DNA from: Nitrospirota bacterium
GTDB lineage: Bacteria > Nitrospirota > Thermodesulfovibrionia > UBA6902
DNA: 52,376 bases
Assembly (NCBI GenBank): GCA_016213945.1
Contig: JACQZF010000005.1
Location: 1-52,376 of the forward strand
Direction of reading: 5' to 3'
Position numbers and translations under genes: made by a program. Of the stretch, positions 15,965-22,704 are shown in pieces (position 1 is the stretch's first letter; each line of letters begins with the position of its first letter). The notes beneath the pieces were generated by a model. It did no database searches, was not told the DNA's origin, and saw only the letters and a list, made by a program, of their open reading frames with translations.

Positions 15965-16089
15965 GATACCCCTCCTTCAAGGTCTACAATAATACAAATT
16001 ATGTATCTCGTATATTTTAATGATTTCTATGCTCTTATACTAATTAATGCTTTTACCATTATACTTCCTATTGTGCAAATTTCCAAGTC

Positions 16090-16118
16090 TTAAATCCAAA
16101 TATGTTAAATCCAAATAT
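16090..16118. repeat. Two direct copies of TTAAATCCAAATAT
   Basis: Two exact 14-base copies separated by one G lie in the gap between the DsrC-like gene and the CBM48 gene. They are probably a remnant of a dispersed tandem-type repeat; no coding or regulatory role is evident. The rest of the 196-base gap (15965-16160) shows nothing recognisable. Confidence 0.65.
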
Positions 16119-16160
16119 CAAATATTCAAAGACCCTAAGACAACATCAGTACAGGCATTT

Positions 16161-16490
16161 TCACCTTTGCAGATATGAAATAACTTCTTCCGACGGCTTG
16201 GGAAGCCCCGCGATTTTCCATGCTTTTAACGGGTCCATGAAAGTTTCGTTAACGCAATCACCGGGTTTATGCACATTTTTGCAGACAGCGCCAAGTATGG
16301 GAAAGGCCTTGAACTTCGTATAATATTCCCTCATGAATTTTATTATCTCCAGCCTGTCTTTTGAAAGTTCTTCAATACCTTCATTCTCGGCCAGGCCGCA
16401 CGCTGTTTTTTCGCTCCAGTCGTCAAAATTTACAAGATATCCTTCTTCATCAAGCTTAATTTTTACTCCGCCGTATTCAATTACAGGCAT
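16161..16490 (-). CDS. DsrC/TusE-like protein lacking the C-terminal redox cysteines
   Basis: 109 residues with the DsrC/TusE fold: N-terminal DEEGYLVNFDDW, the helix RLEIIKFMREYY, and the C-terminal KIAGLPKP. True DsrC ends with two cysteines around that motif (CxIAGLPKPTGC-V). Here both are replaced (AWKIAGLPKPSEEV) and the tail is extended to VISYLQR. Two other cysteines remain in GAVCKNVHKPGDC (CX8C). It therefore cannot carry sulfur by the standard DsrC trisulfide chemistry, and resembles the cysteine-free regulatory DsrC homologues. The ribosome site AGGAGGTG is strong. It is the last gene of a run with superoxide dismutase and ferritin-like proteins. Its role there is unknown. Confidence 0.85.
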   Translation of the reverse strand: MPVIEYGGVKIKLDEEGYLVNFDDWSEKTACGLAENEGIEELSKDRLEIIKFMREYYTKFKAFPILGAVCKNVHKPGDCVNETFMDPLKAWKIAGLPKPSEEVISYLQR

Positions 16491-16507
16491 GTTGCACCTC
16501 CTGAAAA

Positions 16508-16762
16508 TTATTTTAGCAATTCAAAGTTCTTTACAAATTCGGCAATCTTTATGCCAAGATAAATGCACTTTATTCCGTCCATGCATTCATCAGCATCTTT
16601 CTTTTCAATATGGGTTATCAATTCATGTGAGTCCTTCCTTAGTGTGACGTCATACGTTTTCAATTCACGGTTGAAATCAAGACTGACAGTAATGCCATGC
16701 TCTTGAAGCTCAGGATACATCTCCATGATCGTGTCTTTCAGCGCAACATTTGTGTAACCCAT
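16508..16762 (-). CDS. Unknown 84-residue cytoplasmic protein
   Basis: A soluble alpha/beta-looking protein with one repeated theme of charged residues and Cys in DADECMDGIKCIYLG (CX5C). No family is recognised. The start is supported by the strong ribosome site GAGGAGGG directly upstream. It lies 17 bases before the DsrC-like gene and just after the second ferritin-like gene on the same strand, so it is likely to be expressed with them. The paired cysteines could bind metal or form a disulfide, but this is a guess. Confidence 0.7.
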   Translation of the reverse strand: MGYTNVALKDTIMEMYPELQEHGITVSLDFNRELKTYDVTLRKDSHELITHIEKKDADECMDGIKCIYLGIKIAEFVKNFELLK

Positions 16763-16774
16763 TTACCCTCCTCT

Positions 16775-16812
16775 AATAGCTAACAGCTATTAGCTATTAG
16801 CTGTCAGCTATT
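16775..16812. repeat. Palindromic element of AGCTATTAGCTGTCAGCT units
   Basis: A near-perfect 38-base palindrome lies immediately after the stop codon of the ferritin-like gene (16815) and before the 84-residue gene. It could form a hairpin in the mRNA between them and set a boundary for decay or termination, though no T-run follows. It is of the same repeat style as 10961-11047. Confidence 0.7.
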
Positions 16813-16814
16813 TG

Positions 16815-17315
16815 TTACGCCCACGGCGTACCTCCATCGACAATGCTGTGCTCTTCCCACATAAACCAGCTGCCTGTGTCCGAAAGGAAAAAATAAGTGT
16901 TCGCGAATATGTCGTAATGCTGCTGCTCTTCTTTAATTAACCTCTCAAACAGATTTTTTTCCTTTCCGGTCTTTGCCCCCTCTGCTGATTTTTTGTAAAA
17001 TTCAACGCCTTCTTTCTCCATACTCATCGCAATCTTGAAGGCCTCAAGCTCGTCTGTAGTCGCCTCAACCTTATGCAGCATTTCGTCTTTCATTTCCTCA
17101 AAAACTGTTTTTATATTTTTCATCGGGCTTACATCCTTAGACTTTATCTCAAGCCCCTTCATTATCTGCGAGAGTATTTCAAGGTGCCTCTTCTCGTCTT
17201 CCCTTATAGTCAGAAACATCTTTTTTCCGACGGCGTGGGCTATTTTATCAGCCGCTTCTTGGTAAAACTTTATTGCGTCCGTTTCCATCTTAATGGCAAT
17301 TTCTATAGCGTTCAT
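16815..17315 (-). CDS. Ferritin-like diiron protein (rubrerythrin-type, no rubredoxin domain)
   Basis: 166 residues in two half-repeats typical of the erythrin four-helix bundle: helix A METDAIKFYQEAA, helix B EDEKRHLEILSQI, helix C MEKEGVEFYKKSAEG, helix D KEEQQHYDIFANTYFF. The Glu and ExxH residues needed for a diiron site are all present. The rubredoxin domain of classical rubrerythrin is missing, so it needs an outside electron donor. The likely role is peroxide reduction or iron handling. The C-terminal tail (SWFMWEEHSIVDGGTPWA) is aromatic-rich. It lies downstream of superoxide dismutase and another ferritin-like gene. Confidence 0.85.
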   Translation of the reverse strand: MNAIEIAIKMETDAIKFYQEAADKIAHAVGKKMFLTIREDEKRHLEILSQIMKGLEIKSKDVSPMKNIKTVFEEMKDEMLHKVEATTDELEAFKIAMSMEKEGVEFYKKSAEGAKTGKEKNLFERLIKEEQQHYDIFANTYFFLSDTGSWFMWEEHSIVDGGTPWA

Positions 17316-17374
17316 ATTGCGTTTCCCCTTTCATCGAGTTAAATAAATTTGTTGAACTGTCCGCATTCTCTAAT

Positions 17375-17869
17375 TTAATATACCTTCACGAGTTTCAGTC
17401 TCAGGTCTTTAAGATAATCAACGTGCTTCATTTCCTGTGCCATCATCTCCTCAAAAACGACTTTCGCATTTGTATCTTTCGCTCCCTGAGACAGCTTGCG
17501 GTAAAGATTATAAGCCTTGCCCTCTATTTCCATTGCCAGTGTGAGCGCCGCTTTTTCATCCTTTATCTGATATTTCTCAATCTTTGCCTCAAGGTCTTTT
17601 ACCGGAATGCCTGCCTCCGTCATTGGGGCCTCGGTCCTTTTATTAAACTCCTCGAAACTTCTAAGTTCAATGTCGCCGTTTACTGACTGGTACAAAGACT
17701 GGATAAAGTCCATATGCTTCTGCTCCCAGTCGGAGAGCTCCCTGAATGTTTTTTTGGCATCGCCGCTGACCGACATGTCGGAGGCCTGAGAATAGAATTC
17801 CCTGGTCCCTTTCTCCATCAGAAAGGCTTCAATAAGCGCGTTAAGCAAGTCCTCTTTCCCGGTCACCAT
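17375..17869 (-). CDS. Second ferritin-like diiron protein
   Basis: 164 residues. Helix motifs FLMEKGTREFYSQASD, WEQKHMDFIQSLY, MEIEGKAYNLYRKLSQG and AQEMKHVDYLKDL supply the four Glu/ExxH positions of a rubrerythrin-like diiron site. No rubredoxin domain. It begins two bases after the superoxide dismutase stop, so the two are almost certainly translated together; this fits peroxide removal after superoxide dismutation. It is related to the protein at 16815-17315 but diverged, so this looks like an old duplication. Confidence 0.85.
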   Translation of the reverse strand: MVTGKEDLLNALIEAFLMEKGTREFYSQASDMSVSGDAKKTFRELSDWEQKHMDFIQSLYQSVNGDIELRSFEEFNKRTEAPMTEAGIPVKDLEAKIEKYQIKDEKAALTLAMEIEGKAYNLYRKLSQGAKDTNAKVVFEEMMAQEMKHVDYLKDLRLKLVKVY

Positions 17870-17871
17870 TG

Positions 17872-18450
17872 TTATTTTATTCTCCCTTCCGCCGCGTTCC
17901 AGTCAATGTTCTTGAAGAATGCTTCAATGTAGTCCGCCCTTTTCAGGCCGTAATCAATCATAAAGGCGTGTTCAAAAACGTCCATTATCAGGACAAGTTT
18001 GCAGCCTGCCGGATGCGAGACATCGTGCTCGTTTATCCAGAAGTTGATGAGCCTGCCGCTGATGCTATCCTGGTATAGCGCAATCCATCCGATCCCCCTC
18101 ATAGCTCCGGTCGCCCTGAAATCCTTTTCCCACGCTTCATAGCTGCCGAAATCCTCAATCATCTTTTTGGCAAGCGCGCCGTTTTTATTGATCTCGCCTT
18201 TGCCGCCGAGGTTTTCAAAGTAATATTCGTGAAGTCTCATCCCGTTAAATTCCCAGCCGAGCCTCCTCTTTAGTTCAGCAAACTCCGGAGCTCCGGTCTT
18301 GCCGTCTTTCAGCATCTGGTCCAGTGTGTCAAGCACCTTGTTCGTATTGGTCACGTATCCCTGATAAAGTGTGAAGTGGTTTTTCAAAAGCGTTTCGCTG
18401 AACCCCTGCATCCCTAAAAGCTTTCCGTAGTCTTTCGCTGCATATGGCAT
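17872..18450 (-). CDS. sodB: Fe/Mn superoxide dismutase
   Basis: Converts superoxide to peroxide and oxygen. 192 residues from the ATG at 18450, chosen because AGGAGG lies immediately upstream; an earlier in-frame start at 18474 would be before this site. Metal-ligand candidates: His in LLKNHFTLYQGYV, His in GMRLHEYYFENL, and Asp/His in MDVFEHAFMIDYG (the usual DxWEHAYY has Trp replaced by Phe). The WIALYQD segment is present. No signal peptide, so cytoplasmic. It is followed after two bases by a ferritin-like gene. The metal (Fe or Mn) cannot be decided from the sequence. Confidence 0.93.
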   Translation of the reverse strand: MPYAAKDYGKLLGMQGFSETLLKNHFTLYQGYVTNTNKVLDTLDQMLKDGKTGAPEFAELKRRLGWEFNGMRLHEYYFENLGGKGEINKNGALAKKMIEDFGSYEAWEKDFRATGAMRGIGWIALYQDSISGRLINFWINEHDVSHPAGCKLVLIMDVFEHAFMIDYGLKRADYIEAFFKNIDWNAAEGRIK

Positions 18451-18541
18451 TTTTTCCTCCTTTTTGATTTTCAAGATAATCTATAATACCTCATTTAAAG
18501 CAAATCCCCTTCTTGAATTCTTCACACACCGGCCCCCTTTC

Positions 18542-18955
18542 TCAGTCATTGTGCTTTATCCTTAGATGGAGATCATACAGCGCCTTTCCCGTAAAAAAAT
18601 CCGCCCATGCGATTCCGATGTCCGGAAGGGTTGACTTCAGAAACCAGTCCCTGAAGGGAGCAGATCTTGAAGTTAGTTCCGCGATGCTGAAATGCGCCAT
18701 AAACACAGTGCCGTAAATAACAATGATACCGTTGAGAAGATAAGCGTAGGCAATGGTCTTTCTTGACATAAAAAGCGCGGTAACCGCAATGACGTCAATT
18801 AACGGAAATATAAAAGAAAGAAATTTCGTTCCGTCAAAGCTGAGGGTTTTAGTGACCGGGTCCGCCACCATGAAATTATGGATCCTGTAATGAAGCATAA
18901 GCCCCGACAAAGCTAAAACAAAAAGCGATATTAACAGCGCCCTTTTTGTATACAT
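18542..18955 (-). CDS. Small membrane protein of unknown function
   Basis: 137 residues with about four hydrophobic segments (about 6-24, 44-66, 70-92 and a weaker one near 108-122). Histidines sit near the first helix (LMLHYRIHNFM) and in MAHFSIAEL. No family recognised. The ribosome site TTGAGGATAAT overlaps the stop of the tiny gene just upstream, so at least three small membrane proteins are read together. It precedes superoxide dismutase by about 90 bases on the same strand. Confidence 0.75.
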   Translation of the reverse strand: MYTKRALLISLFVLALSGLMLHYRIHNFMVADPVTKTLSFDGTKFLSFIFPLIDVIAVTALFMSRKTIAYAYLLNGIIVIYGTVFMAHFSIAELTSRSAPFRDWFLKSTLPDIGIAWADFFTGKALYDLHLRIKHND

Positions 18956-18962
18956 ATTATCC

Positions 18963-19067
18963 TCAAAAGTTAAACCTGGCCAAATGGCCTAAATAAAAAG
19001 TCAGGCCTATCATTATGATGTGGAGTATCCACCATCCGGGTTTATATCTCATGAAATATTTCAGCAT
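18963..19067 (-). CDS. Tiny membrane protein with PGWW and HX11H (second of a pair)
   Basis: 34 residues: a short basic N-terminus, then KPGWWILHIIMIGLTFYLGH and LARFNF. One membrane helix begins and ends with His, separated by exactly 11 residues. The gene starts one base after the stop of the sister gene and is preceded by GGAG at good spacing, so it is translated. The protein matches its neighbour in PGWW, the first His, LGHL and spacing. The function is unknown; a bis-His haem site formed by paired helices is a speculation only. Confidence 0.72.
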   Translation of the reverse strand: MLKYFMRYKPGWWILHIIMIGLTFYLGHLARFNF

Positions 19068-19068
19068 G

Positions 19069-19182
19069 TCATCTCCACAAAAGATGCCCCAGCGTATAAA
19101 CTGCCGCGATTGCCGCAAGGTGGATCAGCCACCATCCCGGAGTTAGAAATCCTATCCTGTCGGACAATTTTCTTTGCTCCAT
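19069..19182 (-). CDS. Tiny membrane protein with PGWW and HX11H (first of a pair)
   Basis: 37 residues: MEQRKLSDRIGF, then the helix TPGWWLIHLAAIAAVYTLGH followed by LLWR. An excellent ribosome site AAGGAG stands six bases before the ATG. It is the first gene of the run small-small-137 aa-superoxide dismutase-ferritins. The conserved pattern shared with the next gene (PGWW, His, 11 residues, His, L) is strong evidence that both are real despite their size. Not recognised as a named family. Confidence 0.72.
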   Translation of the reverse strand: MEQRKLSDRIGFLTPGWWLIHLAAIAAVYTLGHLLWR

Positions 19183-19311
19183 TCAGCGCTCCTTATTTTT
19201 CAAAGCTGAAATTATATCCATCACCATTCTTAATTTCAATCATTGTTTCAGAATTAAGCTTACTGATTTGTTGAAATCATAGGCACTTATATAGTAGTCA
19301 CCCATGATATA

Positions 19312-19330
19312 AATCATAACAATCATTATC
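19312..19330 (-). promoter_or_regulatory. Fur/PerR-like operator candidate upstream of the stress cluster
   Basis: On the minus strand the sequence GATAATGATTGTTATGATT matches 14 of 19 positions of the classical Fur box, including the whole first nonamer, and 10 of 14 fixed positions of the PerR box. It lies 130 bases upstream of the first tiny membrane gene. Metal- or peroxide-responsive control would suit superoxide dismutase and ferritin-like genes. The AT-rich setting makes a chance match possible. Confidence 0.4.
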
Positions 19331-19407
19331 TTGGAGAAAGTTTATCATATCTTAAAAGAATGTCAATTATTTTCGAGTCTTGCGATAAAATTATTGAGAG
19401 GAAATAA

Positions 19408-19781
19408 ATGATAAAGGCAACTATTTTTGATTTCCGCGGGGTGCTGGCTGAAGAAGAAGCTTCAAGAAAGGCATCAGCGCCATCGCCATACAAAACCATC
19501 TCAATCCGGATGAGCTGTTCATACTTGCGGAAAAACCCATATACGATTCAGGTTATGTAGCCGGGACTTCCCGCGAGGCGGATTACTGGACCGCTTTCAG
19601 AAAACAAACCGGCATTACAAATCCAGACAACGAACTCAGGGAAACCATCCTGACCGCGTTTGCTTTAAGACCTGCGATGATAAGACAAGTTGAAAGGATA
19701 AAAAGCCTGGGCTTCATTACCGCGATCCTAAGCGACCAGACAAATCAGACCATATCTATTGGAAAAAATGATAAAAATTAA
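19408..19781 (+). pseudogene. Frameshifted, truncated HAD-family hydrolase
   Basis: It starts with a good ribosome site (AGAGGA) and MIKATIFDFRGVLAEEE, a HAD motif I of the DxGGV type. A one-base deletion near 19459 then shifts the frame. Reading on in the shifted frame restores a normal HAD cap (FKKGISAIAIQNHLNPDELF) and motif II (FITAILSDQTN). The sequence then loses homology and stops at 19779-19781, lacking motifs III and IV. It therefore cannot encode an active phosphatase. The intact family length is about 190-200 residues; only about 124 codons remain. Confidence 0.7.
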
Positions 19782-19816
19782 ACTTCCCTTAGAAGAATGT
19801 CGAATATGACAAATAG

Positions 19817-20701
19817 ATGAATAAAGAAAAATACATAGAAAGACAACTTGAACAGAAATTCCGTTCCCTCGTCGATTCTACAGAAGATTCGATATATCTG
19901 CTTGACAGGCATTACAGATATCTTTTTGTAAACAAAAAGCATTTGTCAAGAATGGGGCTTTCTGATAATGAATATATCGGCAAGCCGTTTGGTGAGATAC
20001 ATTCTTTTGCAGACACAAAGGTTTTTACTGGAATCGTTGATAAAGTATTTGAGTCAGGCCAGTTTGTTCATGATGAATACAGGAGCAATAGGGATGGACA
20101 ATATTTCCTCCAGACATTCAGCCCCGTTAAAAATGAAAAGAAAGAAACCATTGCTGTAACTATTGTCTCAAAAAACATCACAAAGCTGAAGCTGATGGAG
20201 GAACAACTCCGTACCCTCTCACTGAAGGATGAACTTACCGGGCTATATAACAGGCGGGGTGTGTTTACTTTAGCCGAACATCTGTTCAAGCAGGCCAATC
20301 GTAAAAATGAGGGGTTATTTCTGCTATATGCCGACCTCGATAATTTCAAGAGAATTAACGATACCTACGGACATCAGGAAGGCGATACGGCATTAGCTGA
20401 AGTTGCACAAATTTTCAGAAATAATTATCGTGATTCAGATGTTATTGGTCGTATCGGAGGCGATGAATTTGTAGTTGTTCTGGTGGGCACTTCTCATGAT
20501 AATATAAACATGATCGCTAACCATTTCCGGAGTGCTCTTGATGAGTACAATGCAAAAGACAATCTGCAATACAATCTTTCTATCAGCATCGGCGTAGTGT
20601 ATTATGATCCCAAATCTCCGCGTTCTTTTGATGAACTGCTGTCCCGTGCAGACGCATTAATGTATGAACAGAAACGGCAGAAGCACAACAACAGCAAATA
20701 A
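19817..20701 (+). CDS. PAS-GGDEF diguanylate cyclase
   Basis: 294 residues, no membrane helix. PAS about 12-125 (STEDSIYLLDRHYRYLFVNK), linker coil, GGDEF domain about 135-290. The catalytic GGDEF is at 214-218 and the inhibitory RxxD (RDSD) at 205-208. It is a close relative of the protein at 370-1359: the linker LRTLSLKDELTGLYNRRG and tail LMYEQKRQK are almost the same in both, while the PAS domains differ, indicating one output module joined to different sensors. No clear ribosome site is seen. It lies 35 bases after the HAD pseudogene. Confidence 0.92.
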   Translation: MNKEKYIERQLEQKFRSLVDSTEDSIYLLDRHYRYLFVNKKHLSRMGLSDNEYIGKPFGEIHSFADTKVFTGIVDKVFESGQFVHDEYRSNRDGQYFLQTFSPVKNEKKETIAVTIVSKNITKLKLMEEQLRTLSLKDELTGLYNRRGVFTLAEHLFKQANRKNEGLFLLYADLDNFKRINDTYGHQEGDTALAEVAQIFRNNYRDSDVIGRIGGDEFVVVLVGTSHDNINMIANHFRSALDEYNAKDNLQYNLSISIGVVYYDPKSPRSFDELLSRADALMYEQKRQKHNNSK

Positions 20702-20998
20702 ATAATTAGTAATAGTACATGGAGATCTTAAAAATTTACTTGATATGTGATTAGACACCTGTAAACGAGCCAACCCAAAAAGTCACAGTTTTTTACTTCA
20801 CAAATGAACACTCTCCAGACTAAAGTCTGAGTTTCGGGCCTCATGGCATGTCTGCCATGACTAAACAAAACAGTCTCCGATAGATATTCAAAATAATTAA
20901 TTGTGTTATTAGATAAAATATTTGAGCCCAGTCAAATAAATGCGATACTATATAAAGAATAAGTGACATCGAACAAACTAATAATTAACGGTCACTAT
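20702..20998. other. Intergenic stretch with small hairpins
   Basis: No gene is seen. Two short perfect hairpins lie close together: AGACTAAAGTCT near 20817-20828 and CATGGC-ATGTCT-GCCATG near 20842-20859. No T-run follows, and no known riboswitch core (including the GEMM c-di-GMP type) could be matched. The A/T-rich 3' half probably holds the promoter for the PAS-LuxR gene. Confidence 0.4.
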
Positions 20999-22342
20999 AT
21001 GAAAAGGGAAATGAAAAAATCGATAACAGACTGGGAATCAATATTAAACTCTGTTTCTGACCCTGTTTCAATTCATGATAAAACCTACAAGCTTATTTGG
21101 GTAAATCAGGCTTTCACGAAACTTTTTAGTAAGAAACATAATGAGCTTATTGGGAAAAAATGCTTCGAAATAATACATGATAAAAATGAACCCTGGCCTG
21201 TATGTCCGCACAGTATGACCCTGAAAACCGGAAAAGCATGTACAGAGGAATTTTTCGAACTTAATGTAGGACGCTATTTGCAAGTATCGACATCTCCTAT
21301 ATCTGATGAGAAGGCGAAGATTATCGGTAGCGTTCATATATTGAAAGACATCACCGACAGCAAGAAGGCAGATAAAGCATTACAGAAAACTCACGACGAG
21401 ATGGAAAAAAGGGTAAAAGAGCGTACAGCCGAACTGGAAGCAGCCTCAGAACTTCTTAAAGAGGAGATCATTGAGCGCCAGACTATAGAGAAGGAACTGC
21501 TGTTCAGGAATGCCATCCTTCAAGGCCAGTCGGAGACATCAATTGATGGAATACTTGTGGTAAACAGTGAAGGAAAAGTTATTTCGTGCAATAACCGTAT
21601 GAGACAGATGTGGAATGTTCCACAGGAATTATGGAATACAGGAAACGATGAAGCCTTGCTTAACTATGCAATAACTCAATTAAAAAACCCTGATGAATTC
21701 TTAAATAAAGTGAAGCATCTTTATGCTCACAGAGAGAAGAAAAGCAGAGATGAAATAGAACTAAAAGACGGAAAATGTTTCGATAGATATTCTTCTCCTT
21801 TAGTGGATTCCAGAGGCAAATACCACGGGAGAGTATGGTATTTCCGTGATATAACTGAACGGAAAAAGACAGAGAATTCTCTTCTGGAAACGGAGAAAAA
21901 GCTGAAAGCTCATACAACAGAACTATCGGAAAGCAATGCGGCTTTAAAGGTATTGTTAAAGCAGAGGGAGCAGGACCGGAAAGATTTTGAAGATAATATC
22001 CTGTCCAATCTAAAGAAATTAGTATTGCCTTATTTAGTAAAATTAAAAAGAAATAAGCCGCTTTCTATAGATCTTACCTATTTAAATATCATTGAATCAA
22101 ATCTGAATGATGTTGTTTCTCCTTTTTCAGCCAGGTTATCGCATCAGCACCTGGAGTTTTCCCCAAGAGAGATCATGATAGCTGGTCTCATAAAAGACGG
22201 CAAACGGGATAAAGATATTGTAGAAATTTTAAATATATCTTTAGATACGGTTAAAACTCACCGGAAAAACATCAGAAAAAAACTTGGCATTTGTGGTAAA
22301 AAGATCAATCTAAAAACGAAACTTGTGTCAATAATAAAATAG
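20999..22342 (+). CDS. PAS-PAS-LuxR-type transcription regulator
   Basis: About 447 residues. First PAS (about 10-125 from the chosen ATG) with a CPHSM and KACTEEF cysteine pair that may bind metal or sense redox; a coiled coil; a second PAS (about 175-290); another coil; then a C-terminal LuxR/GerE helix-turn-helix (FSPREIMIAGLIKDGKRDKD, followed by VKTHRKNIRKKL). It presumably binds DNA when the PAS domains sense a signal. The start is uncertain: GTG 20963, ATG 20999 and ATG 21011 (after AAAAGGGAA) are all possible. It lies between two diguanylate cyclase genes on the same strand, so their expression is a possible target. Confidence 0.85.
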   Translation: MKREMKKSITDWESILNSVSDPVSIHDKTYKLIWVNQAFTKLFSKKHNELIGKKCFEIIHDKNEPWPVCPHSMTLKTGKACTEEFFELNVGRYLQVSTSPISDEKAKIIGSVHILKDITDSKKADKALQKTHDEMEKRVKERTAELEAASELLKEEIIERQTIEKELLFRNAILQGQSETSIDGILVVNSEGKVISCNNRMRQMWNVPQELWNTGNDEALLNYAITQLKNPDEFLNKVKHLYAHREKKSRDEIELKDGKCFDRYSSPLVDSRGKYHGRVWYFRDITERKKTENSLLETEKKLKAHTTELSESNAALKVLLKQREQDRKDFEDNILSNLKKLVLPYLVKLKRNKPLSIDLTYLNIIESNLNDVVSPFSARLSHQHLEFSPREIMIAGLIKDGKRDKDIVEILNISLDTVKTHRKNIRKKLGICGKKINLKTKLVSIIK

Positions 22343-22437
22343 GTATACCTTATCACTCTTTCATACCTATTTATTAATCCTTATATTCTTCCTCCAATAA
22401 TCTTCATAATTTATACTTATTCCATTAAGTGTTTAAG

Positions 22438-22538
22438 TTGTCATTCCCGCAAGCGGAGCGCGTCGGGAATCCTTCTGAAAACAAAGAGAGATTCCGGACA
22501 AGCCAACAGTAGGTCGGACGGAGCCGCCGGAATGACAA
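22438..22538. repeat. Dispersed repeat with inverted ends, copy 2
   Basis: It begins TTGTCATTCC and ends GGAATGACAA, a perfect 10-base terminal inverted repeat. The interior shares AGCGCGTCGGGAATCCT and CCGGACAAGCC with copy 1 at 167-236. It holds about 30 extra bases (around CAACAGTAGGTCGGACGGAG) that copy 1 lacks. No open frame crosses it; it has the look of a non-autonomous element. It lies between the PAS-LuxR gene and the third diguanylate cyclase. Confidence 0.75.
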
Positions 22539-22672
22539 AGGTGTCATCTTGATTGCAAAGTAGAATTAGTAAATTATCTTTAAACTAAGATGCAGTATTT
22601 TTACAGGATGAAGAACTCTTTAGAATAGCTACCATAAACTTTTCCGGTAAATACCCGGGAAATTCCCAATTG

Positions 22673-22691
22673 TGAGATAACGACGATCTCA
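22673..22691 (+). promoter_or_regulatory. Hairpin touching the ribosome site of a diguanylate cyclase gene
   Basis: TGAGAT and ATCTCA form a perfect six-base stem with a seven-base loop, and its 3' end meets the AGGAGA ribosome site (22691-22696) of the gene at 22705. It could tune translation start or bind a regulator. A six-base stem can occur by chance. Confidence 0.35.
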
Positions 22692-22704
22692 GGAGAATAC
22701 AACT

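Noticed and set aside
16090-16118. Start of a CRISPR array
   Set aside because: Only two 14-base copies with a one-base spacer; no spacers of uniform length and no cas genes.
20702-20998. Possible riboswitch (c-di-GMP type) before the PAS-LuxR gene
   Set aside because: The hairpins present do not match the conserved GEMM-type core; only small stems are seen.
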